From the NCBI GenBank assembly GCA_037447655.1, contig JBBHKE010001766.1:122001-186000 (forward strand): a stretch of 64,000 nt of DNA, in the 5' to 3' direction. A program made the position numbers and the translations under genes. A model generated the notes under the pieces. It was given only the letters and a program-made list of their open reading frames with translations. It was not told the DNA's origin and made no database searches. The DNA is from Zygnema cylindricum. Its lineage: Eukaryota; Streptophyta; Zygnematophyceae; Zygnematales; Zygnemataceae. Of this stretch, positions 43,051 to 53,300 are shown piece by piece (position 1 is the stretch's first letter; each line of letters opens with the position of its first letter).

Positions 43051-43779
43051 TACTGAAGTACGGCACCAATCATAATAGTGTATCGTACATAAAGGTACAT
43101 GTGCCGATGTACTTTATGTACGGATATTGTACAACATGGCCAAAAAGTCGACACATGTCATTTTTGGATTCGTTCTTGGAATCCCAGGAGATGTCGTAAT
43201 CCAATGTGATTGTGCCACGTGGCAATTGACGTGACGTCAACCGCAAACCGCCGAAAACCTATTCCACGATCTCGGCATGCTTCGTGGCCGTCCGATTAAG
43301 CCGGATTACAATCGTGACCATCATAAATACTTCCGTAGTATTTCTTTCGCTTTCTAAACAAAATGCGCAGTATTCGTTTCGAATGTTCCGTACGCCGTAC
43401 TTTACAAACTGTATCTATGTTTAAAGATCCCGTTAAATGAAATAGACTACGTGTTAACATTTAATTAACTATCAAACCATACATCTCCAAGCATGATGGC
43501 AGACTAAATGGCTAAGGCTACAGGCTAAGAGTGGACGGTAGGTACCCGGTTCAAATCCTGGATCCATCAATTTATATTTTGGTAAATCTACCAAAATCTA
43601 CAACCCGTAACTATATCTCTAATCAGCATAGGCAGCCATGGCTCTAGCTTCCTTTTCAACCTTCAGTGACTACGACAAGTGTGGGAGCTCAAGAGAGAAG
43701 TTAGAGGCAGACTGCCTCTGCTTCTTTTCTGCATTTTGCAAAACCTAGAAAATACTAAAATAACCTTTTTATTTCTACA
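43051..43779 (-). repeat. Partial 5' LTR of copia element 2
   Basis: Matches 39084-39813 almost base for base, including the tRNA-like segment (43495-43568). It is missing the portion equivalent to 38783-39083 because a deletion joined it to pol. Confidence 0.9.
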
Positions 43780-44764
43780 ACTTTGTCTTTTTCAAATCTT
43801 TCGATATTCACGGTCGGTTGAACAAGATCCTTAATGGTTCAAATCGCAATCCAACACGTAAGCAATCGGTGCCTTCTTGGAACGAACTGATGGAGAACTG
43901 ATATAAATATTAGTGCTAGTAAACGTGTTCGTACGATTACCAAAAACGCGTGATAGAGCGCGACCCTTATAATTAAATTAAATAGATTTTTTTTAAATGT
44001 TGCAAAACTCAAATTAGCATTAATAACACTAACTAATTATTAACATTAATAATTTCTAAACGCTAATAACGATTCACGGTGTACTACGGAGAATTGTCCC
44101 TAAAATCCAAAGTTTCTTTCAAAAGTTTTGAATACATAAGCACACCGCCTACCACTTTTCATTTGTTTGTGTACTTTCACTAACGAGTTGTTTGTACTCG
44201 TCAACTACTGTTCTTATGTGTCAATTTAGGATCCTCCAGCCAATATGTTCTTAAGTTATTCGTCCACTTCCTCTTGTCATGAATCTGCTTATCTGACGCC
44301 ATGCCTGTACCTTAGCGGAACGTAACGGGGCTGCAATTAACCACAGAGGTGACCTTGGGGGTACGCGGTCCGCACCAACATCAGCTGGTCTTGGACGAAC
44401 CCTCGCTCAAACAGTATAATCGTGTACCGCTATTAGCGTCGATGGCACTACATTGGTGCCCCTAAATTTTATCCCTCGAACTTAAAATGGTGTCAACGAA
44501 TTAGTTGTTTACTTCTTGGCGTTAATTCTTTAAACAGTTCAAAGCCAGCCACGTCATTCGGCACCGAATTAGAATAAATAATCCTAATACGAACTACTAA
44601 TAGCGTGAAGAAATAGTAATATTTCCTAAATAATTACTAACAATACACAGTGTATCGTCCGCGGCTACCCGCCTTGAGTCGACGCAAACCTTCAAAAAAC
44701 GGGAATTCCGTAAGATCCACCCAATGCGGATCAAGTTGAGTTCAATGAGTACAGTAAATACTAA
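43780..44764. other. Non-coding interval with an isolated MITE-like end
   Basis: No gene. AAACGCTAATAACGATTCAC followed by GGTGTA (44055-44080) resembles the right terminus of the MITE in the SEC61 intron (60730-60927), but I found no matching left end. A similar CTATTAGCG word is at about 44430. Confidence 0.4.
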
Positions 44765-45538
44765 GGGTACGGCCCCATGAGGCTAAATTCGAGACTTTTC
44801 TGTCATTTTCCTTTAAAACTTTGCGTTGTACTGCCTTATTTAGGACCGTACAAAGAAATCGCAAATTTGTAGAGTACAATATAAGTCATTCTCAAATTAA
44901 GGATGTACAAAAATTTGTCGTCTTCTGCTTTTTCGACCCACTGTCACGTCATCTTCCAACTTATCATAAACCACATCGGCAATGTGTTTTAAGCTAAGAA
45001 AAACCGTTTATACCAATAGGAAAACATATTCCCACGTGTGAAAAGTTTTCAAAAGTTTTTGACAACCGAAAAAAGTACAGGGCTGTTCGTTTTTGTCCGC
45101 ATGCACCTTGTACTGTTTTTTTTGAAGGGGTCTCGATGGTGCAGTGTCATTTCACGTAAAGGTGTAAAATCTGCGAAGGTGAAAAATCTGCGATATCATG
45201 GCGGCCGGACAGGAGAGGTTTTACGCAAAGGCATGTCGTACAGCCAGGCGGCAAGTCTGTACATCTACGATGTCACGCAATGACATGCAACAGACCAAAT
45301 GGTTTCAAAAATTACGACGTGTCTTGCGACGCTTTCAAAAAGTTTCGAAAAACACGGTGCGGCAAGACAGATTGTACACGTTGACAGCCGTCACTGGCAT
45401 TGTCGATGTTTACAATCGTCACAAACTTAAGTAACAATTTCGCGTAAACACATAAGGACACATGAATTCCGGGTCCGCCGGATCTGCGCTAAAATACAAA
45501 GTAAGTTTGTTAAGTTACAACTACATGGGGCCGTACCC
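44765..45538. mobile_element. Tourist/Harbinger-like MITE, 774 bp
   Basis: Ends are GGGTACGGCCCCATG and CATGGGGCCGTACCC, a perfect 15-bp inverted repeat. Flanks are TAA on the left and CAA on the right. The interior follows the copy at 27190-28040 (GGGGTCTCGATG, GTCATTTCACGT, GGCATTGTCGATG, CCGGGTCCGCCGGATCTGCG). No gene. Confidence 0.82.
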
Positions 45539-45980
45539 CAAATAGTCGTGCCCAAAGGTATGAAAAATACTTATTGCGTAACATATTAGTTTGATTGGTC
45601 AAAAATGTTACATTCCTTTGAAGGATTTTCCAAGGTACATAAATCACTTCGTTCATTTTTTTTTGTAAACAATGTTGATAGGTAGTGTTGGGTATTGTGT
45701 AAATTAATATCGCGATGATTTGGATATTCCATATATTGAATATCGATCGAGCAGACTCCTCGATATATCGTACCGAGACCAACATAAATTATCGCGATAT
45801 ATATTACGATATATAGTATTTTTTATATTTTATATTTTAATATGATATGTTATTTTAGCGAAAAATACAAATTGTGTGATACGCCACGTATGACATGATT
45901 TTCGTTCCGTGACTTAAAGGTAGACGCCGCAAAATGTAACCGACAAAAAAGTACAAATTGTGTAATTCATAATATACTTA

Positions 45981-46649
45981 GGGTATAGTTACATCAAGAG
46001 GTCTCTGTAATAGTACGGACAACAAAATTTCTCTATTACAGAGGCCTCGGTTACATCGCGTATCGTTTGTAAATATGTTTTTACATACGTGATTTTATTT
46101 GAGTGGCTCCACGTAAGTTGACGATCAAATCTCTAAAATCGACAAAGATATGAGAACCGACCATTTCCATATGGAAATCCCTACTTGGGTATTTCGTATA
46201 TGTACTTCGCAAGTGTACCGCATCAATGTACCTCAGAGATCTCCTTCACTCTGCTGACTTTCAGGAAAAAGCCGTATTTTTTTTTTCGGCAAAGATTTTA
46301 CGGTCACCTTGTCCGAAGGCACGTGACTTTGGGGACGTGTGAAAATTTTCATTTTTCATCGACGCACGTGTCTACCGTCCAGGTGTAGCGAATTGACTGG
46401 TTTTGTATTGTTGAACCCACCTCCGCGAGGTGGGTTCACCAATACAGGGGCGGATGGAGCGATTGCTTCGCAAATGAAGACCCAAATTTAATCGGACGGT
46501 CGATGTCTTCTCCCGGATACTTGGAGAATCGTAATCTTATTTTCTGTAATGTTGTTTTCGAGAAACTCACGAAAATATAGTACGGCATGCTACGGGCAAG
46601 TACAAAATTATGTATTAAACCTCACTTTTCGTCTGATGTAACCATACCC
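45981..46649. mobile_element. Harbinger-like MITE nested in the hAT derivative, TTA TSD
   Basis: Ends are GGGTATAGTTACATC and GATGTAACCATACCC, an inverted pair with one mismatch, flanked by TTA on both sides (45978-45980 and 46650-46652). It contains an internal perfect inverted repeat AATAGTACGG...-type block and a strong hairpin at 46405-46445. 669 bp, non-coding. Confidence 0.8.
46405..46445. repeat. Strong hairpin
   Basis: GAACCCACCTC and GAGGTGGGTTC form a perfect 11-bp stem around a CGC loop (46413-46437). Outside it, GTATT and AATAC extend the pairing across small bulges. Confidence 0.85.
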
Positions 46650-46656
46650 TTATTTG

Positions 46657-47030
46657 GGGTATGGTTACATGAGGAGGTCTGTGTAATAGTACGGACAACA
46701 AAATTTATGTATTACAGAGGCCTCGGTTAACATTGCGTATCTTCTATAAACAAGTTTTTACATACGTGTTTTGATTTGAGTGGTTCCCTTTAAGTTGACG
46801 ATCAAATCTCTAAAATCGTCAAAGATTTGAGAACCGACCATTTTTGTATGGAAATCTGTACTTTCGTATTACGTACGTGTACTTCACAAGTGTACCGCGT
46901 CAATGTACCTCAGATATCTCCTTCACTCTGTTGACTTTCAGGAAAAAAACGTATTTCTTTTCGGCAAAGATTTTACGGTCACCTTGTCTGAAAGCACGTG
47001 ACTTTGGAGACCTGTGAAAATTTTCATTTT
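46657..47030. mobile_element. Truncated tandem copy of the Harbinger-like MITE
   Basis: It starts GGGTATGGTTACATG and follows 45981-46360 (GGACAACAAAATTT, TTACAGAGGCCTCGG, GACGATCAAATCTCTAAAATC, TTCACTCTGYTGACTTTCAGG) until GTGAAAATTTTCATTTTT. There it meets the hAT 3' subterminal T-run. Its own right terminus is missing. Confidence 0.75.
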
Positions 47031-47403
47031 TTTTTTTTTAAATGCCTCGATATATTGGCGATATGATATTTGGCAATATATCGGATATATATCGCGATAT
47101 TATGATTTTCGATATATCGAAGCGATATGTCGACTATCGGGTACCTGAAATTCGATATATATCGAATATTGGCAAAAGGTCCTCGATACCCGGCACTACT
47201 GATAGGAGTTTAATTACAGAAATGTCGGTGACTTAAAAAGCTCAATTTCTGACGAACCGAAATTAAACAATAAACCGAATCTGATTTCGAGGGAGTGGAT
47301 CCTACGGTAGGTTCCGGAGAAGCATAGATGATAGAACCTTGGGGGCCGGCAAATATCAGCAACAAAAAGAAAGATTAGGCATCAAATCATACTCAGGGCA
47401 GCC

Positions 47404-48561
47404 ATGGCCATGGATTTGCCCGGTCTCCAAGATGCGTTGGAGCGCGTCACTAAAAAGCAGCGCGTGGCAGCTACGAAGACAGCGCAGCTTCTCGACAAGA
47501 TGCTTATGGACCTTACTCGCACGTGCGGACAACTGGAGGCAGCTGGCAGGAACCACATGGAAATTCTCGCAGAGCTAGACAACAAATTCCAGCAGCTTGC
47601 ACCGATGGAAGAGCTGGGAACTGTGCAGAAAGAATTGAATGCATCGATAGCCAGGTGTGGAAAGGTTGTAGAGAAGAATTTTTGTAATGATATAGCGAAA
47701 GCTTGGCGTGAAGGAGAATTTGATTCAAACGTGCTAAATCTCGTTATCGTGCAGCATTTTTATCGTCAGGGATATTTTGACGTAGGAGACTCTTTTTGTG
47801 AAGAAGCAGGGGTGCAACCAGCTGACGCTCTGAGGTCAGAGTTTTTTGAGATGCACAGTATTGTGCAGCAAATTCGTCTGCGAAATCTAGAGCCTGCTCT
47901 AGCATGGGCTAAGGCTCACAGGGAACAGCTAACTAAGCAGGATAATAACCATACATTTGAATTCAAGCTGCATCAGCTTCACTTTGTTCTCTTGCTGCAT
48001 CGACATGGGCGGACCAGTGCTTTGTCTTATGCTCGAGCCAACTTTTCTGCCTTTGGTCAAAGCCATATTTCAGCAATCCAACGACTCATGGGCTGCTTGC
48101 TTTATTTCGACCGACTAGAAGCATCTCCATACAAGGACCTTCTAGCGCCCTCACAATGGGAAAGTGTTGAAGATGAATTCGTGAGACAGTGCTGTGCTGT
48201 TCTTGGCCGCCCAATTCTGTCTCCTCTTCAAGTGGCCCTTACAGCAGGAGCACATGCTTTGCCGAGCCTGTTAAAGCTAGCAACACTTATGGGAAACAAA
48301 AAGCCAAATAGTTGGCAACAGATGGAGCAGCTTCCTGTGGAGATAGAACTTGGGAAGGGATTCCACTTTCATTCCATCTTTGCGTGTCCAGTTTCAAGGG
48401 AGCAGAGCTCAACAGACAATCCACCAATGCTTCTCCCTTGTGGCCATGTTCTTTGCAAGCTGTCTATCCAGAGGCTCGGGAAAGGCAGTTCTCGCACTTT
48501 TAAATGCCCTTATTGCCCTATTGAGACTAATCAGACACAGTGTCGACCAATTCACTTTTGA
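47404..48561 (+). CDS. RMD5: RMD5/GID2-type RING subunit of the GID/CTLH E3 ubiquitin ligase
   Basis: Intronless, 385 aa, close to plant RMD5 homologues in length. The ATG at 47404 (MAMDLPG) is the first in frame; ATG 47410 is a near alternative. Order: N-terminal helical region, LisH (about 109-136: NVLNLVIVQHFYRQGYFDVG), CTLH (about 146-203: NLEPALAWAKAHREQL), CRA (about 204-295) and a C-terminal degenerate RING with Cys328, Cys346, His348, Cys351, Cys368 and Cys371 (ACPVSREQSS, LLPCGHVLCK, FKCPYCP). In the GID/CTLH complex this subunit pairs with MAEA/GID9 through their RINGs to recruit the E2 and ubiquitylate targets in cytosol or nucleus. The partner is encoded 1.8 kb away on the other strand. 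Lack of introns beside intron-rich neighbours may reflect an ancestral retrocopy. A hAT derivative ends 205 bp upstream. Confidence 0.95.
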   Translation: MAMDLPGLQDALERVTKKQRVAATKTAQLLDKMLMDLTRTCGQLEAAGRNHMEILAELDNKFQQLAPMEELGTVQKELNASIARCGKVVEKNFCNDIAKAWREGEFDSNVLNLVIVQHFYRQGYFDVGDSFCEEAGVQPADALRSEFFEMHSIVQQIRLRNLEPALAWAKAHREQLTKQDNNHTFEFKLHQLHFVLLLHRHGRTSALSYARANFSAFGQSHISAIQRLMGCLLYFDRLEASPYKDLLAPSQWESVEDEFVRQCCAVLGRPILSPLQVALTAGAHALPSLLKLATLMGNKKPNSWQQMEQLPVEIELGKGFHFHSIFACPVSREQSSTDNPPMLLPCGHVLCKLSIQRLGKGSSRTFKCPYCPIETNQTQCRPIHF

Positions 48562-50342
48562 GCTATGCTGCAACTATGAACTGTCCAAATAGGGTTAAGG
48601 ATTCACGAGTTATTTCTGATGTCAAATGTGTCTACCCTAAAGTATCCGGGAAAAGTCATTCAGCCTGGTGTCTTGTCCTGCCAACATTTTTAGATTGTGT
48701 CCCTTCGTCTGTCAAATGTATGTGTATGTATCGCAGGGATTTTTTTAGTGGACTTGAATTGACTATAGTCAGGCAATATACAATAGCTTCTTTTGATTGT
48801 TTCTTCGAGTTTCATTGTTTCAACAGCAGTCTTCCTTGCCTAGGTTCAGGAGTGAGATGGCCTGGATTAGGGGAATTGGGCTTCTTCAGTTAAGGATGAT
48901 AATTTTCCAGGTTTAATTTCAACTGGTTGTTGTGCTTCATCTGACCTGTGAGGTCTCTATCATTTACCTTGATTTGTACAGAGCAGTAGAACTATATTGC
49001 TTGGTGTAAGGGAGTTAACCCTGCACTTTGTATAGCTAATTTCTAGTAGATAAGGTTAATTGATGCACTGTCTGGGTGTAGATTGGGCTCTGGTGTAGGA
49101 TAACAAGACTATTGATGGTCATTGTTTGTAAATAAAGTCCCTCTTTTGGGCGCAGCTTGGTTTTGGATGGGAATGGTTGCCTCATTCTTTGTGAAGTTTT
49201 CCTCACCGAACAGTGTTCGTCCAGTTGTCGAAAGTGTAAAAGGAAATGAATTACCATGAATTTCCATGCTTTACCTGCTGCTGTGATTCTTTTTTATGAT
49301 TCTCAAGTTTTTTTTTTCTTTTCCCTCTTTGGTGACCTTTCAAACTTATCAATCGTCATTCATGTGTTCTAGGATTACTCTTGTTTTGCACGCCGCGGCA
49401 AACCTTGTACTGTCCAGCCAGTTGGGTCTAAGTTAAATATGTTATGGTATATATCGATCTCCATTTCTGTCAGCACATTGTAAGGTTAGGTCAATGGCCA
49501 TGTGTACATAATGGTAGTCAGTGTGTCTGTGGTGAACCCATACAGCAAGCAAGAAACCTCTAAACTAATAGTCATGCTCATGAGTCGATTCCATGGTCTA
49601 TTATTTCTATAAGAGCCGGAAGCTTTTCCATAGATGGAGAAAGACATTCTCCTCTAGAAAGTATGGAGGGTCATTCCTTATCACAGGCGAAAATAGCGCT
49701 GATTGTGCTTAAAATGGTTTTCCCAGTAGTGTAATGCATTGTAGCGATTGCATTTATCAGCAATACGGTAAATTTCAAATGTCTGAACTAAAACATGCTA
49801 GTCAGTAGATTTTGTAATCACATGTTTCATTCATGGCTTTTTTTTCAACAAGTTTACGGAGCATCGGACGTTGCACAATCATATTTCTTCGTAGTCCACA
49901 TCAAGCTTTTCAATATGTCAAAGAAAAAAATGGGTCTGCACACGATAATGCCAAAAACTCTGAACTAAGGTTGAGTACACTACAAAGGGTCAATGTGCAC
50001 TTGTAGTAGTGACAACCATATAGAGGTGCCCGGCGACCGGAGTAACATGAGACATCATTACTACCAAAATACTTCTGTTTCCAGTTAGACAAATGGACAG
50101 CAATCCACAACAGAAATATTCTCACTACTGTTGACGCAGGACAACAAGCTGCTACGTATCCTGTGCTATACACATGTGGCAATTCAGCTAAATCCTTTGT
50201 TTCATGACGAATGGCAAATAGCCAATTATTATTTGAGTTATATATACACAGATGGTTATGGTACATATTTAAAAGAGGAACAAAAAAAATGCATGCTACG
50301 CTTGAATGGATCCTATACGCTGCATTTCTTCTGAGACTTTGC
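48562..50342. other. Intergenic space between convergent RMD5 and MAEA
   Basis: It should contain both 3' UTRs. No open frame with recognisable features. AATAAA lies at 49130 (plus, tgtaaataaagtccc), a possible RMD5 polyadenylation signal about 570 nt after the stop. Confidence 0.5.
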
Positions 50343-53300
50343 CTAAAAGACATAGGCTTTCACTAGCTGATCAAAATTGAAAGTTGCGCCAGATCGAGGA
50401 CAATATATCTTTCCATGATTCTTCTTTGCCATCTCTTCCATTGCCTGCAAAGCATTCAAATGACCATTGTAGTTTAAAATCAGAGTTACGTATGGTCAAC
50501 TCAATTTGAAAAAAGTGACAAATAGTCAAATCTCCAAAACATCTTTGAATGAAATCACATAGGACATGCAAAACATACTGTGAAGTCACCAACAGCACGA
50601 TACCACTAATTCAGCAACCGCTGACAGTTCCAAGAATGAAAACAGAACCTAGAATTGGATAAGAAACTATTTGAACACGATGGCACCTTCTTCAAAGTAC
50701 TTAAGGTAAATGCAAACACATCATGCAGTTCAATCCATTATAATGTCCATCGCTATTCGCAGTAAAAGAAAATTAGGCAGTAAAACGTCTTTAACTTTAT
50801 TTTCAACCATTGGGTTTTCTTTTTGAGGCAAGCAATTAAAAGATGACAGTCTTATCTTTCAATAGATACGCTAAGAAAAATAATCCAGCAGTTGAAAATG
50901 ATGTTAAAGATGTTTCACTGCCCGAAAAGTATCTGACACTGATAACGCTGGGCAGTGCACTTGGCTTAAAACTAAAAGGATAACTTTGTGATCCAATAAA
51001 GCAGGCACAGACTTGTAAAATGCAACTAACTTTCCTTCCCTGACCATTAGTTGGTCGGGAATAGACAAATCAGAAACATTATGCTGTCAAATTTAGTACA
51101 AAACTCCCGGACTTAAACATCGTATCTGTAAACACATTGAAGGTATCAAGTAAGGCTGCAAAAAAAAACGTGAATTGATCAGAGTTACAAACCTTCCTGC
51201 TGTATACATATCCATTAGGGAGGACAAGTGGAGGATTATGGTCGTCCATACGCTCCTTAGTAATCCGACAGACAAGCTTGGAGCTGATGTGTTTCGCAAA
51301 GGGAAGTGGTTCTGCAAGCTTGCGAAAGGCCTCCTGTGACAAAGGATCCTCCTTGGTACATCCTTCCTCATAACTAAAACTGAAGCACACTAAGTTAAGG
51401 GTTAAAAACTTGCATTGTAATCCTTCAACAGAGTGTCGCACATACATTTCAGCCACAGTTCCCTACAGTTGCAAAACAGATCCTCTCAAGGGTCGCATAT
51501 GAATTGTAGAAGTCTCAGCAAGCAACACAAGCACACAGTAACACCAAACCTTGGTTTCCAATATAACCCATGCATGATTTACAAAACATAAAGAACAATG
51601 ACATACATTATCAGCATAACATCATCCACATGGAAACTTCCAGCCATCCAAAATCTGATGAAACTATTTGATTAGGATGCGGTGTTTTCAATGCTGACAA
51701 GCCGGCCTGGAGGTGAATATGAAGCAAGCTTTGAGTCGCCATCCCATAAAGTTGCACAAACTCCTGCTCAAACTGCCGCGCCAGGCTTTCCCACTGCTTC
51801 TCATCAAACAGAGTCTGAAGAAAGCCACACAAAAAAGGGAGCCACAATTTCAGGCTGACTTTCAGCTCCTAGCAACAAGATAAACCGTGGAGGCAGTTGA
51901 GTAATAAAGTCAGCAACGAAAGGATGCTTTGGTGTTTTCCTCCATTAAACAGAGTTAGCATCCGATTTAATAAGAAAGAAAAGGTAAAATGCCCCAGTAA
52001 AGGAACACACCAAGTCTAGCTGATAGCTTTGTCAGAAAACGACAAAGCACAAACCATTGGGAGTGCAAGGCAAATACTGGAGAGAGAAGAATAATGATCT
52101 GGAACAGACCTTGTAGGGAGGGCAATCTGTGGTGCTTTTGAAGGCCAGGGTAGCCATAGCCTGCTGCAATTCCTTCATATTTGTTGCTCCCCATGGTGCT
52201 AAATGTTTGCGTGCATACAGAATAGCGTCCAGCATTCTCTCAGCACGCACCAGTTCTATGAACTCTTGCACCCGCAGTTTCAGTTCCAAAGTGCTCTGGA
52301 CAAAACAATGGAGCAGAAGATGAAGAGCGGCGTTGAAATAGAGGGCTCATAACTTCTGCTCCTTTTCTACATTGTTCGTGCAATTTTTCTTAATTTTCTT
52401 CCATCAATTCTCTTGTCATCCATCTTACACGCATTCCTGTAAACAAGCTCCGTTACCCACCTTGTTCTTCTTCAGCTTCGCCTTGTTCACACTGCACCAT
52501 GCGAGAGCTTCAGAGCAGTCCTTCTGTCTAAGGGCCTGAATGACTTTGCGAGCATCCATGAAAATGTCGATGTCCACAAGTTCCTGCTTTATTCGACCCC
52601 ACCATCACCATCAGCATTCTTCTTTCGGCCTGCAGCTGCAATAATCCAAATTTAAATACCCACTTTCCTTACCTGGCACCAACCTTGCTTTTGAACTCAT
52701 GATTATTAAAAAAGTCGTTAGTGTCTATTTCTAGTGAGCACTCTGACATGCACAGACTCGTCTTATAAACCTACAGTGGCAGCTGTCAAATTCATGAATG
52801 AGCTATTTTCGGGCTACAATGCACACAGTAAAAAAAAAATGTCAAATTGGCATATCTGCAATAAATGTTTCAAGTTTAAATAGCACACAGAAGGATGTTG
52901 GCTCTCCTTACTTGTAATTGTGTCTGCTCTGCAAGTTTCAGTGCACTCTGATAGTACGATGAACGCAACATATAGTCAATCAGCAAACGATCAAAACGCA
53001 TCTTGTTCCACTTCTGTGGATCTTCCTTTAACCCGACATCCATCAAACCCAAATGTGCGACCCTTGTCCGGCAACGCTGAGCCTGTTCTTGCTCCGCCTT
53101 ATTGGACTCATCCAGCTAAAAAAAAAAAAAAAAAAACAAAAAAAAAACAAAAATCAACAAAATACGCTTAACAATAAAGAACACAAAACTTCACTTTAAG
53201 GGGATACATCCAACTTGCAGCCTCGGAGGTATGGACCACTCTATTCACGGAAAAAATCATGTGTCCAATGCCCTACGCAACAATCAAGTTCGGCAGCATG

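Larger units (their letters stand above)
38783..43779 (-). mobile_element. Copia element 2, defective
   Basis: The minus-strand 5' LTR piece is at 43779-43051 and the 3' LTR at 39813-38783, both starting TGTAGAAATAAAAAGG. Flanks are atttt (38778-38782) and acttt (43780-43784), an imperfect 5-bp TSD. The last 300 bp of the 5' LTR, the primer site and all of gag are missing: the pol frame begins (WIVDSGASMHMC) directly at the LTR break near 43050. The element is closely related to copia element 1 in its proteins, and its two LTRs are almost identical where they overlap. Confidence 0.9.
45683..47198 (+). mobile_element. hAT deletion derivative, 1516 bp, next to RMD5
   Basis: It starts TAGTGTTGGGTATTG and ends CCTCGATACCCGGCACTA, with about 270 bp of 5' and 160 bp of 3' subterminal sequence shared with the full element at 3082. 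Flanks ttgatagg and ctgatagg agree at 7 of 8 positions. The transposase is absent; the interior is occupied by Harbinger-like sequence (45981-46649 and 46657-47030). The right end lies 205 bp before the RMD5 start codon, so it forms the upstream region of that gene. Confidence 0.85.

Noticed and set aside
46405-46445. Rho-independent-type terminator
   Set aside because: The hairpin lies in a transposon of a eukaryotic genome and has no adjacent T-run.
48312-48893. Extra open frames overlapping or following the RMD5 3' end
   Set aside because: They are out-of-frame shadows or short UTR frames with no motifs.
52032-52194. Longer continuous reading through the MAEA introns
   Set aside because: Clear splice donors end the conserved sequence; the extensions are intronic translation.
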